Source: Streptomyces sp. NBC_00390 (GTDB lineage Bacteria > Actinomycetota > Actinomycetes > Streptomycetales > Streptomycetaceae). From it: a DNA stretch of 64,000 nucleotides. Numbering within the stretch: the stretch's first letter is position 1; each line of letters starts with the position of its first letter. Shown here one piece after another: positions 26,346 to 35,036 of this stretch. Below the pieces are notes generated by a model, which made no database searches, was not told the origin of the DNA, and saw nothing but the letters and a program-made list of their open reading frames with translations. The stretch spans positions 620,001 to 684,000 of the forward strand of contig NZ_CP107945.1 in assembly GCF_036057275.1 (NCBI RefSeq), in the 5' to 3' direction. A program made the translations under genes and the position numbers.

Positions 26346-27661
26346 CCGACGACCTGCGCACGCGCGCCCTGGAGGCGCTCACCGCCGCCCGTACCCGTAC
26401 GGCGACCTTGACGTCGTGCGTCGACGACGACGAACTGACCGCCCAGCACTCACCATTGATGTCCCCGCTGGTCTGGGACCTCGCGCACATCGGCAACCAG
26501 GAGGAGCAGTGGCTGCTGCGTACCGTCGGCGGCCGTGAGGCGCTGCGGCCCGAGATCGACTCGGTCTACGACGCGTTCGAGCACCCCCGCGCGCTGCGGC
26601 CGACGCTGCCGCTGCTCGCCCCGGCCGAAGCGCGCGTGTATGCCTCGGACGTCCGCGGGCGGGTGCTGGACATACTTGAGCGGACCCCGCTGGAGGGCGG
26701 TCCGCTTCTCGACGCGGCGTTCGCCTTCGGGATGATCGCCCAGCACGAACAGCAGCACGACGAGACCATGCTGATCACCCATCAGCTCAGAAGGGGCCCG
26801 GCGGCACTGACCGCACCCGAGCCGCCGGCGACCGGGAACGGGCAGCTGCTTCCATCCGAAGTCCTCGTCCCCGCAGGCCCGTTCACCATGGGCACATCCT
26901 CCGAGCCCTGGGCCCTGGACAACGAGCGGCCCGCGCACGAGCGTGTGGTGCCCGCGTACTGCATCGACACGGTGCCGGTGACCTGCGGCGCCTACCAGGC
27001 GTTCATCGAGGACGGCGGCTACACCCAGCGCTGCTGGTGGGCGGACGAGGGCTGGGAGCAGATCCGGCAGCACGGCATCGGCGCGCCCCTGTTCTGGCGG
27101 CGCGAGGGCGGGGTGTGGCTGCGCCGCCGCTTCGGGGTGACCGAGGAGGTCCCCCCGGACGAGCCGGTGCTCCATGTGAGCTGGTACGAGGCCGACGCGT
27201 ACGCCCGCTGGGCGGGACGGCGCCTGCCCACCGAGGCGGAGTGGGAGAAGGCCGCCCGGCACGACCCGGGATCGGGCCGGACGCGGCGCTATCCGTGGGG
27301 CGACGAGGAGCCGACACCGGCGCACGCCAACCTGGGCCAGCGCCATCTGCGGCCCGCCGCGGCCGGCAGCTACCCCGAGGGCGCCTCGCCGCTGGGTGTG
27401 CGGCAGCTGATCGGGGACGTGTGGGAGTGGACGTCGAGCGACTTCCTTGCCTATCCCGGGTTTGCCGCCTTCCCCTATCGCGAGTACTCGGAGGTCTTCT
27501 TCGGCAGCGAGTACAAGGTGCTGCGCGGCGGCTCGTTCGCCGTGGACCCGGTGGCCTGCCGGGGTACCTTCCGCAACTGGGACCTGCCGGTGCGCCGGCA
27601 GATCTTCTCCGGCTTCCGCACCGCACGGGACGCGGACGGGCAGACGGGGGGTCCGGCCTGA
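26342..27661 (+). CDS. egtB: Ergothioneine sulfoxide synthase EgtB
   Basis: This 439-residue non-haem iron enzyme joins gamma-glutamylcysteine and hercynine with O2. The N-terminal DinB-type domain supplies the iron histidines: LVWDLAHIGNQEEQW near residue 49 and QHEQQHDETM near 135 (HxxxH). The C-terminal sulfatase-modifying-factor (FGE) domain begins VLVPAGPFTMGTSSEPWALD near 177, followed by VSWYEADAYARWAGRRLPTE and the terminal FRNWDLPVRRQIFSGFR. Length matches characterised mycobacterial EgtB. It overlaps egtA and egtC by 4 and 1 bp. Confidence 0.96.
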   Translation: MTDDLRTRALEALTAARTRTATLTSCVDDDELTAQHSPLMSPLVWDLAHIGNQEEQWLLRTVGGREALRPEIDSVYDAFEHPRALRPTLPLLAPAEARVYASDVRGRVLDILERTPLEGGPLLDAAFAFGMIAQHEQQHDETMLITHQLRRGPAALTAPEPPATGNGQLLPSEVLVPAGPFTMGTSSEPWALDNERPAHERVVPAYCIDTVPVTCGAYQAFIEDGGYTQRCWWADEGWEQIRQHGIGAPLFWRREGGVWLRRRFGVTEEVPPDEPVLHVSWYEADAYARWAGRRLPTEAEWEKAARHDPGSGRTRRYPWGDEEPTPAHANLGQRHLRPAAAGSYPEGASPLGVRQLIGDVWEWTSSDFLAYPGFAAFPYREYSEVFFGSEYKVLRGGSFAVDPVACRGTFRNWDLPVRRQIFSGFRTARDADGQTGGPA

Positions 27662-28416
27662 TGTGCAGGCACATCGCCTTCCTGGGGACGCCGCAGCCGC
27701 TCGGCGCCCTCCTCGTCGAGCCGCCGCACGCACTGGTGCGCCAGTCGTGGGCGCCGCGCCGGCAGCGGCACGGCACGGTCAACGCGGACGGTTTCGGCGT
27801 CGGCTGGTACGCGGAGGGTGACCCCGTACCCGCCCGCTACCGGCGCTCCGGGCCGATCTGGGCGGATCTCCCGTTCGCCGATCTGGCCCGGGTCGTGCGC
27901 AGTGCCGCGGTGCTGGCCGCCGTACGCGATGCGACCGAGCCGGGTGCGGACGGCGAGGCGGCGGCCGCCCCTTACGCCTTCGGGAACTGGCTGTTCAGCC
28001 ACAACGGGGCGGTGCGGGGCTGGCCCGCCTCCCTGGCGCCGCTGGCGGCGACGCTTCCCGCGGCGGACCTTCTCTCCCTGGAGTCCCGCTGTGATGCGGC
28101 GCTGCTGTGGGCGCTGGTGCTGCACCGGCTGCGCGCCGGCGACAGCCTCGGCCAGGCTCTGGCGGACACCGTCCGCGAGGTGGCGGAGGCCGCGCCGGGC
28201 TCCCGCCTCAATCTGCTGCTCACCGACGGCCGCGAGATCGCCGCGACCGCATGGGGCGACACCCTGTGGTACCTGACGGAGCCCGGCCGCCGCACGGTCG
28301 TGGCATCGGAGCCCTACGACGACGATCCACTGTGGCAGGAGGCGCCCGATCGCACCGTGCTCACCGCGACCCGCGCCGAGGTCCTGCTGACCGAGCTCAA
28401 GGAGCCCAACCGATGA
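27661..28416 (+). CDS. egtC: Gamma-glutamyl hercynylcysteine sulfoxide hydrolase EgtC
   Basis: A 251-residue class II glutamine amidotransferase-type hydrolase. Mature Cys2 is the nucleophile (MCRHIAFLG), with [13 protein letters not shown] near residue 42 and [10 protein letters not shown] near 112, the usual N-terminal-nucleophile pattern. It removes the glutamyl group from the hercynyl-gamma-glutamylcysteine sulfoxide. The start overlaps the egtB stop (TGATG). Confidence 0.95.
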   Translation: MCRHIAFLGTPQPLGALLVEPPHALVRQSWAPRRQRHGTVNADGFGVGWYAEGDPVPARYRRSGPIWADLPFADLARVVRSAAVLAAVRDATEPGADGEAAAAPYAFGNWLFSHNGAVRGWPASLAPLAATLPAADLLSLESRCDAALLWALVLHRLRAGDSLGQALADTVREVAEAAPGSRLNLLLTDGREIAATAWGDTLWYLTEPGRRTVVASEPYDDDPLWQEAPDRTVLTATRAEVLLTELKEPNR

Positions 28417-29375
28417 GCCCGTTTCTGCTCACCCGCACCCTCCCCGAGGACGCCACGGACGCCGCGCTGCGCTCCGATGTGCTGCATGGCCTGACCCGTA
28501 CGCCCAAGGAACTGCCGCCCAAGTGGTTCTACGACACGCGAGGAAGTGAGCTGTTCGAGGAGATCACCCGCCTGCCGGAGTACTACCCCACCCGGGCGGA
28601 GCGGGAGATCCTGGCCGCCCGCGCGCCGGAGATCGCCGCGGCCAGCGGCGCACGCACCCTGGTGGAGCTGGGATCCGGCTCGTCGGAGAAGACCCGCTAC
28701 CTGCTGGACGCGCTGCCGGAGCTGCACAGCTATGTGCCGGTCGATGTGAGTGAGAGCGCTCTCGTCGGCGCGGCGGAGGCACTGCTCGCCGAGCGGCCCA
28801 CGCTCCATGTGCATGCGCTGATCGCCGACTTCACCCGGGGGCTGGCTCTGCCGGGCACCCCCGGGCCGCGTCTGGTCGCCTTCCTCGGCGGCACGATCGG
28901 CAATCTGCTGCCCGCCGAGCGGGGGGTGTTCCTGCGTTCGGTGCGCTCGCTGCTGTCCCCCGGGGACAGTCTGCTGCTGGGCACGGACCTGGTGAAGGAC
29001 GAGGACGTGCTGGTGCGGGCCTACGACGACGCGGCCGGGGTGACGGCGGAGTTCAACAAGAACGTGCTGGCCGTCATCGCACGGGAGCTGGACGCCGACG
29101 TCGACCCGGCCGACTTCGACCATGTGGCGCGGTGGGACCGCGGGAACGAGTGGATCGAGATGCGGCTGCGGGCGCGCCACGCCGTGACCGTGAAGATTCC
29201 CGAGCTGGACCTGGTGGTGCCGTTCGAGGCGGGCGAGGAGATGCGCACGGAGGTGTCAGCGAAGTTCCGTCAGGAAGGTGTGCGCAAGGAACTCGCCGAT
29301 GCGGACATGGAGCTGACGCGCTGGTGGACCGACGAGGCGGGCAGATTCGCGCTCAGTCTCGCCGGGCCGCGCTGA
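28413..29375 (+). CDS. egtD: Histidine N-alpha-methyltransferase EgtD
   Basis: A 320-residue SAM-dependent enzyme that trimethylates histidine to hercynine, the first ergothioneine intermediate. It shows [20 protein letters not shown] near residue 31, [12 protein letters not shown], the SAM loop [17 protein letters not shown] near 87, [11 protein letters not shown], and FLGGTIGNL near 155. The ending RRFAL-like [11 protein letters not shown] is typical. It overlaps egtC (ATGA). The last 106 bp run antisense to the acyltransferase at 29270-30169. No egtE follows, as is common in Streptomyces. Confidence 0.96.
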   Translation: MSPFLLTRTLPEDATDAALRSDVLHGLTRTPKELPPKWFYDTRGSELFEEITRLPEYYPTRAEREILAARAPEIAAASGARTLVELGSGSSEKTRYLLDALPELHSYVPVDVSESALVGAAEALLAERPTLHVHALIADFTRGLALPGTPGPRLVAFLGGTIGNLLPAERGVFLRSVRSLLSPGDSLLLGTDLVKDEDVLVRAYDDAAGVTAEFNKNVLAVIARELDADVDPADFDHVARWDRGNEWIEMRLRARHAVTVKIPELDLVVPFEAGEEMRTEVSAKFRQEGVRKELADADMELTRWWTDEAGRFALSLAGPR

Positions 29376-30169
29376 TCGGTCCGGCTCCGGGCGACGCGGG
29401 ACTGCGCGGCCCGGGCCAGTGAGCGGCGGTCGGCGCAGGCTCCCGGGAGGATCGGCTCCAGCAGCCGTATCTCCGCGGTGAGCCCGCCGGCCGCCACCAC
29501 CCGCCACAGCGACGCACCCAGCTGATCGTCGCCGACGAATGCGGCCGGGCCGGTGGGCGTGTAGCCGATGCGTACGGGCTGGACGGCGACGCCCGCGTCC
29601 AGGGCGGCCTGAAAGGCGGCGGGACGGAACCGGCCCTGGTCCCGGCCGCACCACGTGGAGCCCTCGGGAAAGACGATCAGCCGTGAGCCGGCGCGCATCG
29701 CCGCCGCCATCGATGCCACCGTGGCCGGCAGGGCGCGCAGCCGGTCCCGTTCCAGGAACAAGGTGCCGCCGCGGGCGGCGAGCGGCCCGAGGACGGGCCA
29801 GCGGCGTACCTCGCTCTTGGCCACCATCCGCCCTGGCAGTACGGCCGCGACCAGCGGGATGTCCAGCCAGGAGATGTGGTTGGCGACCACCAGGGACGCC
29901 CGCTGGTGCTGCGGGCTTCCGACGATCCGTACGCGGACGCCGAAGGAGCGCAGCACCGCACGCGCCCACCGGCGGGCCAGCCGGTCGCGGATCCCGGGAC
30001 CGAGGAGTACGGCCGACAGGGCCACGACCGGTGCGAGCAGCACCCCGGCGACGACCACCGAAGTACCGGCCAGAAGCCGGGCAGTCGCGGCGATCCGGCC
30101 GGCGGGTGCGCCCGAACGGGTGGCGCAGCCCTGCGGGGTGCAGGGCGCGCTGGGCAGCCAGACGCTCAT
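29270..30169 (-). CDS. 1-acylglycerol-3-phosphate / lyso-ornithine lipid O-acyltransferase (PlsC/OlsA-like)
   Basis: This 299-residue membrane acyltransferase has an N-terminal hydrophobic region (about 28-60). The PlsC motifs are [13 protein letters not shown] (block I, NHxSWLD), [17 protein letters not shown] (block III) and AVQPVRIGY (block IV). It would acylate a lyso-lipid with an acyl-ACP or acyl-CoA donor. Its start overlaps the stop of the upstream OlsB-like gene as ATGA, which suggests ornithine-lipid synthesis rather than bulk phospholipid synthesis. The last ~35 codons lie antisense to egtD and look like Ser-rich readthrough, so the family domain ends before that overlap. Confidence 0.82.
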   Translation of the reverse strand: MSVWLPSAPCTPQGCATRSGAPAGRIAATARLLAGTSVVVAGVLLAPVVALSAVLLGPGIRDRLARRWARAVLRSFGVRVRIVGSPQHQRASLVVANHISWLDIPLVAAVLPGRMVAKSEVRRWPVLGPLAARGGTLFLERDRLRALPATVASMAAAMRAGSRLIVFPEGSTWCGRDQGRFRPAAFQAALDAGVAVQPVRIGYTPTGPAAFVGDDQLGASLWRVVAAGGLTAEIRLLEPILPGACADRRSLARAAQSRVARSRTDQRGPARLSANLPASSVHQRVSSMSASASSLRTPS

Positions 30170-30990
30170 CGCACGGGGGCGAGGGAGAGGAAGTGCCGCA
30201 GGTAGCGCGGGTTGGTGCGGCGCAGCGAGAGGAGCACGTACAGGTCGGCGACGCCGAAGTCGGGGTCGTGGGCGGGCGCTCCGCACACCCAGGCGCCGAG
30301 ACGCAGATAGCCGCGCAGCAGGGGCGGCAGCTCGGTGCGTCCCTCGGGCCGGACGACGGATTCGGGGTTCCAGAGCTTGTGCGGGGTGACCCAGTACTCC
30401 TCGGGTGCGAGGTTCTTGGCCTTCACCGTGTCCCAGGTCGCGGCGGCGAGCGTGCCGCCGTCGGCGAGCGGGATGGAGCAGCAGCCCGCCAGCCAGTTGT
30501 GCCCGGTGCGGGTCATGTAGCGGGCGAGCCCCGCCCATATCAGGGCGATGACAGCGCCGTTGCGGTGCAGGGGGTGCACGCAGGAGCGGCCGACCTCGAC
30601 GAGGTCGTCGCGGATGGGGGCAAGGCGGGTCAGGTCGAACTCGCTCTCGGAGTAGATCCGCCCGGCGACGCGGGCGCGGTCGGGCGGCAGCAGCCGGTAG
30701 GTGCCGACGACCTCGCCGGTGTCGGCCTCGCGTACCAGCAGGTGGTCGCAGTACATGTCGAAGGCATCGATGTCGAGCCCCGGCTCCGGGCCGTCGAGCC
30801 GGGCACCCATCTCGCCGGCGAACACCTGGTGGCGCAGCCGCTGGGCGGCGCGTACGTCCTCCTGGTCGCGGGCGAGCGAGACGACATAGCGCGGCTGGTC
30901 GTGCTCGGCGCCAGGGGTGAGGGTGGGGACAGGCACCGGCGACGGCGCCTGGGGAAGCGGCGCGGGGACGACGAGGGGGGATGCGGGCAT
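30166..30990 (-). CDS. GNAT/OlsB-like acyltransferase (ornithine lipid type)
   Basis: The 274-residue protein has a proline-rich N-terminus of ~35 residues and then a GNAT/hemolysin-type acyltransferase: YVVSLARDQEDVRAAQRLRH with QVFAGEMGARLDGPEPGLD, FDMYCDHLLVREADTGEVVG, TYRLLPPDRA, EVGRSCVHPLHRNGAVI and GCCSIPLADGG. These are signatures of OlsB/PF13444 enzymes that N-acylate ornithine with a 3-hydroxyacyl group. Coupled by ATGA to the OlsA-like acyltransferase, it likely catalyses the first step of ornithine-lipid synthesis. Substrate choice is inferred from the family. Confidence 0.82.
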   Translation of the reverse strand: MPASPLVVPAPLPQAPSPVPVPTLTPGAEHDQPRYVVSLARDQEDVRAAQRLRHQVFAGEMGARLDGPEPGLDIDAFDMYCDHLLVREADTGEVVGTYRLLPPDRARVAGRIYSESEFDLTRLAPIRDDLVEVGRSCVHPLHRNGAVIALIWAGLARYMTRTGHNWLAGCCSIPLADGGTLAAATWDTVKAKNLAPEEYWVTPHKLWNPESVVRPEGRTELPPLLRGYLRLGAWVCGAPAHDPDFGVADLYVLLSLRRTNPRYLRHFLSLAPVR

Positions 30991-31129
30991 GGCGGCCTCC
31001 TGCCGGACGAAGGGGACGGACCGCAGGTGCGGCGGTCCGGCTCCTTACTTCTTCCGTGGCCGGCTGGATTCGACATGACCGTCCGGCGGAGCGGGGATGT
31101 GCGAACGCTGAATGCCGGGCTGCGCACCG

Positions 31130-32380
31130 CTAGGGAAGCAGCGCGGAGGTGATCCGCTTCGAGGCGGCGCGGGCGGCGGTGGCGGGGTCCGCGCCCTGGA
31201 GCACCGCCGTCATGTACGGCTTGATCGGGTTGTCGGCCTCGACGTCCGCCCACTGGGGCGAGTTCGGGGTGGCCCTGCCGTGGGCCGCCCCCGCGGCCAT
31301 CGCCCTGGTGCCTTCCTCGCCGTCGATGACGCCCGCGAGCGTGGTCTTGTTGGGGACGTAGTTCATCGTCGTGGCCAGGTCCGTCTGCCACTCCTCGCTC
31401 GCCAGTGCCTTGACCACCTCGACGCCCTCGGCCCGTTCCCGCGCACCCCTCGGCACGATCAGATCCGAACCGCCGGTGAACACCGCGCCCGGTGCCTCGG
31501 CCGTCTTGCCCGGTACGGGGAAGTAGCCCAGCTTGCCCTTGAGCGCCGGATTGGCCTTCTCGATGACGGTCGCCGCGCCCGGCACGGCGATGATCTGGGC
31601 GACCTTGCCCTTGGCGAAGACGTCGGTCTGCGGCGGTGTCATCTCGTCCGCGTCCCTGGGTCCGTTGCCGTGGGACTGGAGCTGCTTGTAGAACTGCATG
31701 CCGCGCAGTGCGGCCGGGGTGTCCAGCGCCCCTTCCCAGCCGCCGCCCCGCTCGACGGCCAGCTCGCCCTTCTCGTCCCAGATGAAGCCGGCGAGGGTGT
31801 ACCAGTCCTGGCCCGAGAGGTAAATGCCCTGATTGCCACCGGTGTTGAGCTGCTCCGACACCTCCAGCCATGCGGCGCGGGTCTTCGGGGGCTCCTCGAT
31901 GCCCGCGCCGGCGAACAGGTCCTTGTTGTAGATGACGACCCGGTTGGCGGCGTACCAGGGGATGCCGTACTGCGAGCCGTTGATGCTGCCCGGTTCCGCG
32001 AGGCCCGGCAGCCATTCCTCGTTGCCGAGGTCGCGTACGGACTCGAGTGTGAGGTCGAGCAGCGCGTCGCTCTCCGCGTACTGGGCCACCTGTGTATTGC
32101 CCACCTCGATGACGTCCGGGGCCTTGTCGCCCTCGAGCGCCGTGGTGATCTTCTTGCCGATGCCGGTCCACTCCTGGAAGGTGACGTCCAGTTCGACGGA
32201 GGGATGCTCCTTCTCGTAGGCGGTGGTGAAGCGTTCGAGGAACTCGTCGGAGACGCTGTCCTGCATCAGCCAGACCCTGACCGTGGTCGTAGCGGAACCG
32301 GCGCCCGGAATCATCCCGCAGCCGCCGAGGGTGACGGTGCACAGGAGTGTGGTGGACAGGACGAGCGAGCGGTTCGTCAC
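31130..32380 (-). CDS. ABC transporter sugar-binding lipoprotein (DasA-like), no permease nearby
   Basis: This 416-residue extracellular solute-binding protein has a lipoprotein signal with lipobox TLGGC (Cys at about 21), so it should be tethered to the outer face of the membrane. The mature part has VRVWLMQDSVSDEFLERFTT, WTGIGKKITTALEGDKAPDV, IEVGNTQVAQYAESDALLDL, YGIPWYAANRVVIYNKDLF and GGSDLIVPRG, the pattern of family 1 sugar-binding proteins close to DasA (chitobiose). No permease genes flank it. A DasR-like operator sits 80 bp upstream, supporting a chitin/GlcNAc-related role. I am sure of the family and moderately sure of the ligand class. Confidence 0.85.
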   Translation of the reverse strand: MTNRSLVLSTTLLCTVTLGGCGMIPGAGSATTTVRVWLMQDSVSDEFLERFTTAYEKEHPSVELDVTFQEWTGIGKKITTALEGDKAPDVIEVGNTQVAQYAESDALLDLTLESVRDLGNEEWLPGLAEPGSINGSQYGIPWYAANRVVIYNKDLFAGAGIEEPPKTRAAWLEVSEQLNTGGNQGIYLSGQDWYTLAGFIWDEKGELAVERGGGWEGALDTPAALRGMQFYKQLQSHGNGPRDADEMTPPQTDVFAKGKVAQIIAVPGAATVIEKANPALKGKLGYFPVPGKTAEAPGAVFTGGSDLIVPRGARERAEGVEVVKALASEEWQTDLATTMNYVPNKTTLAGVIDGEEGTRAMAAGAAHGRATPNSPQWADVEADNPIKPYMTAVLQGADPATAARAASKRITSALLP

Positions 32381-32460
32381 GAGAGGTCACCTTCTGCGAG
32401 GGCACGGAGACGGACCCGACGTGGGGGGAAGCGCGCCGCGCTCGCACGGGTGTGGCTGGA

Positions 32461-32478
32461 TTTTGGTATGGACCAAAA
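32461..32478 (-). promoter_or_regulatory. dre-like operator (DasR/GntR-HutC type)
   Basis: TTTTGGTATGGACCAAAA has 7-bp perfect arms (TTTTGGT / ACCAAAA) around 4 nt. Its core TGGTATGGACCA matches the DasR element core TGGTCTAGACCA at 10 of 12 positions. It lies 80 bp upstream of the binding-protein start, where a repressor of that gene would bind. It is also within reach of the divergent dodecin promoter. Confidence 0.7.
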
Positions 32479-32619
32479 GCACCGGTCAAGACCTCCTCGG
32501 ATGCCGCGGGCAACCTCTCGCCGCGCACCTGGCACCCGCTGGGGCGCCGTCCGGTCGCCTCGCGCGCCGCCTCGCGGTGGGGCACGGTGGAGTCAACGCA
32601 TCGAGAGGAGTGCGGCCCC

Positions 32620-32835
32620 ATGTCCAATCACACCTACCGGGTCACCGAGATCGTGGGCAGTTCGCCCGACGGCGTCGACCAGGCCATCCGCAACGGCATC
32701 GCCCGCGCGTCCGAGACCCTGCGGGGACTGGACTGGTTCGAGGTGACCCAGGTGCGCGGCCATATCGTCGACGGGGAGATCGAACACTTCCAGGTCGGCC
32801 TGAAGGTCGGCTTCCGGCTCGAGGACACCGCCTGA
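32620..32835 (+). CDS. Dodecin family protein
   Basis: A 71-residue dodecin: MSNHTYRVTEIVGSSPDGVD, then QAIRNGIARASETLRGLDWF, and a three-stranded sheet with EVTQVRGHIVDGEIEHFQVGLKVGFRLED. The fold assembles into a hollow dodecamer that stores flavin or CoA. The conserved Trp of GLDWFEV stacks on the isoalloxazine ring. ATG 32620 has GAGAGGAG 9 bp upstream. It is alone, divergent from the binding protein and convergent with the HAD gene. Confidence 0.92.
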   Translation: MSNHTYRVTEIVGSSPDGVDQAIRNGIARASETLRGLDWFEVTQVRGHIVDGEIEHFQVGLKVGFRLEDTA

Positions 32836-32874
32836 CCGGCGCGATCCGGCGCGGGCACGGGGGTACGGGTCCGG

Positions 32875-33369
32875 TCAGGTGCGGCCCTCACGCTGCTGTG
32901 CGACGCGCATCGCCTCCGACGCCGCAGCGGCCGACCACCGGGCACGTACGACCCTGAAGCCCGCCCGTTCGGCGTCGCCGCACACCAGTTCGTCGTCGTC
33001 CACCAGCATCCGGATCTCCCGGTCGCGGCCGAGCCTGCGCAGGATCTCCAGCTTGGTCCTGCGCGCCGGCCGCCGGTCGTCGTCGCGTCGCATGTACACG
33101 CGTCCCTGCGGCAGCACCTGCGCGGCGATCCACTCCAGAGTGTCCTGCCGGCACCGCTCAGGCCGGCCCGTGAGATACATCACCTCGCACTCCGCGGCGG
33201 CCTCCAGGCACAGTGCCACGCCCTCGGCGAGTGGCGGGTCCTTGGGTGCGGCGGCGAAGAAGGCGTCCCAGTCGCGCGGTTTGCGCTCCAGGAAGCGCTG
33301 ACGGTGTCCCGAGTCGGCGAGCGTCCCGTCGAGGTCGAACACGGCCAGAGGCCTGCGGCTGCGTATCAC
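32875..33369 (-). CDS. HAD-type phosphatase domain protein (polynucleotide kinase 3'-phosphatase-like)
   Basis: The 164-residue HAD-fold protein contains AVFDLDGTLADSGHR (motif I, nucleophile Asp and acid Asp), VMYLTGRPERCRQDTLEWI (motif II Thr), RRTKLEILRRLG (motif III Lys) and RMLVDDDELVCGDAERAGF (motif IV). This set matches the HAD/5'-3' nucleotidase or PNK-like 3'-phosphatase domains that are common as single-domain proteins in Streptomyces. The GTG at 33369 was chosen because it directly precedes the first strand; a longer form from 33450 is possible and would overlap the divergent LLM gene. Confidence 0.8.
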   Translation of the reverse strand: MIRSRRPLAVFDLDGTLADSGHRQRFLERKPRDWDAFFAAAPKDPPLAEGVALCLEAAAECEVMYLTGRPERCRQDTLEWIAAQVLPQGRVYMRRDDDRRPARRTKLEILRRLGRDREIRMLVDDDELVCGDAERAGFRVVRARWSAAAASEAMRVAQQREGRT

Positions 33370-33440
33370 GCCGACCACCTTAGACAGCGGCTCGGACAGC
33401 GGCAGGGGAATCCGGGCACGGTGTGCGCGTTGAACGGAGT

Positions 33441-34499
33441 GTGAGTTCACCGATCGCGTCCGTCCGGCTGTCCGTTCTCGACCGTTCCCGCATCCGCGAG
33501 GGTCATGACGGCCCTTCGGCGCTGCGGGAGACCGTGCGTCTCGCCCAGGAGGTGGAGGCGTTCGGCTACCACCGCTTCTGGGTCTCGGAGCACCACGGCG
33601 TGCCCGGTGTCGCGGGCTCCGCGCCGACCGTGCTCGCGGCGGCCGTGGCCGCGGCGACGTCGACGATCCGTGTCGGCACCGGCGGGGTGATGCTGCCCAA
33701 CCACCAACCGCTCGTCGTCGCCGAGCAGTTCGGGGTGCTCGAGTCGCTGTACCCGGGCCGGGTCGACATGGGACTCGGCCGTTCGGTGGGCTTCACCGAC
33801 GGCGTACGGCGGGCACTCGGACGGGACAGGAAGGACGCGGACGGCTTCGCCGAGCAGCTCGACGAGCTCCTGGGCTACTTCGACGGGTCCGGGGGCCGTC
33901 CGTCGGACGGGTCGGGCACCGGCGGGCACAGGCCCGGTCCGCAGGTGCACGCCCGCCCGGCCGAGGGTCTGCGCGTCCCGCCGTATGTGCTGGCCACCGG
34001 CGAGGGTGCCTCGATCGCGGCCCGCGCGGGGCTGCCGCTGGTCATCGGGGACATGCGCCACCGCGAGCGGATGCTCAGCGCCATCGACCTCTACCGCAGC
34101 GGGTTCCGGCCGTCGATGTGGGCCCAGCAGCCGTATGTCATCGTCTCGGGCACGGTCGTGGTGGCCCGGACCGAGCAGGAGGCACGCCGGCTGCTGGGAC
34201 CGGAGGCCTGGTCGGCGGCGTACTCCCGTACGCAAGGCTCCTTTCCGCCGCTCGCCGCGCCGGAGCGGATCGAGTCGATGACGATGACCGCCCGCGAGCG
34301 CTCGCACTATGAAGCCGGCCTCGAGGGACACATCGCCGGGACCGGGGCCCAGGTGGCCGACGTACTGTCTGCGGTGATCAGGGACAGCGCGGCCGACGAG
34401 GTACTGGTCACGACCAGTACGTACGACCGCGAGGCGCTGCTGGACTCCTTCAGGCGGCTGGCCCGGGTGGCGGGCCTGTCCGCACCGGCCCGAGCCTGA
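33441..34499 (+). CDS. LLM class flavin-dependent oxidoreductase
   Basis: About 352 residues with a luciferase-like TIM barrel: RLSVLDRSRIREGHDGPSAL, EAFGYHRFWVSEHHGVPGVA, IRVGTGGVMLPNHQPLVVAE, FGVLESLYPGRVDMGLGRSV, with AYSRT and TAREEV-like loops later. This is the 'alkane 1-monooxygenase / MsnO8-like' type of LLM enzyme that uses FMNH2 or F420H2. The substrate is unknown. The start may be GTG 33441 or 33423. Confidence 0.87.
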   Translation: MSSPIASVRLSVLDRSRIREGHDGPSALRETVRLAQEVEAFGYHRFWVSEHHGVPGVAGSAPTVLAAAVAAATSTIRVGTGGVMLPNHQPLVVAEQFGVLESLYPGRVDMGLGRSVGFTDGVRRALGRDRKDADGFAEQLDELLGYFDGSGGRPSDGSGTGGHRPGPQVHARPAEGLRVPPYVLATGEGASIAARAGLPLVIGDMRHRERMLSAIDLYRSGFRPSMWAQQPYVIVSGTVVVARTEQEARRLLGPEAWSAAYSRTQGSFPPLAAPERIESMTMTARERSHYEAGLEGHIAGTGAQVADVLSAVIRDSAADEVLVTTSTYDREALLDSFRRLARVAGLSAPARA

Positions 34500-34545
34500 C
34501 CGGCCGGCCCGGCATGACCTGGCCGAACGCCTAGAATCGTCCGCC

Positions 34546-35036
34546 ATGCACACCCCCCACGACCCGTTCGTACGCGTCCGCGGCGCCCAGGAGCACAATC
34601 TGCGCGGTGTCGATGTCGACATCCCGCGGGACGCCCTGGTGGTCTTCACCGGGGTCTCGGGGTCGGGGAAGTCCTCGCTGGCGTTCGGCACGATCTACGC
34701 GGAGGCCCAGCGGCGTTACTTCGAGTCCGTCGCCCCCTATGCCCGGCGGCTGATCCACCAGGTCGGCGCGCCCAAGGCCGGCGAGATCACCGGGCTGCCG
34801 CCCGCGGTCTCGCTGGAACAGCGCCGCTCCTCCCCCACCTCGCGCTCCTCCGTGGGCACGGTCACCACGCTGTCCAACTCGCTGCGGATGCTGTTCTCGC
34901 GGGTGGGTGACTATCCCGAGGGCGCTTCACGGCTGGACTCGGACGCCTTCTCGGCCAACACGGCGGCGGGTGCGTGCCCCGAGTGCCACGGTCTGGGACA
35001 GGTGCACCGCACGAGCGAGGAGCTGCTGGCCCGGGG
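34546..35036 (+). pseudogene. UvrA-like excinuclease ABC subunit A paralogue, truncated by an IS fragment
   Basis: The gene starts normally at ATG 34546 (MHTPHDPFVRVRGAQEHNLR) with UvrA features: the Walker A TGVSGSGKSSLAFGTIYAEA at ~34, RRYFESVAPYARRLIHQVG, ITGLPPAVSLEQRRSSPTSR, and the zinc-finger start ACPECHGLGQVHRTSEELLA. At about codon 164 the UvrA match ends, and the frame continues for another 347 codons as antisense of an IS1182-type transposase. UvrA proteins are 800-1000 residues, so over three quarters is missing. This UvrA-like class (drug-resistance or repair paralogues) is not the housekeeping uvrA. Confidence 0.8.

Noticed and set aside
28747..28763. Second LacI-like palindrome TGAGAGCGCTCTCG within egtD
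   Set aside because: It lies inside a coding region, is encoded by conserved EgtD residues (VSESALV) and is not followed by a gene start. Probably chance.
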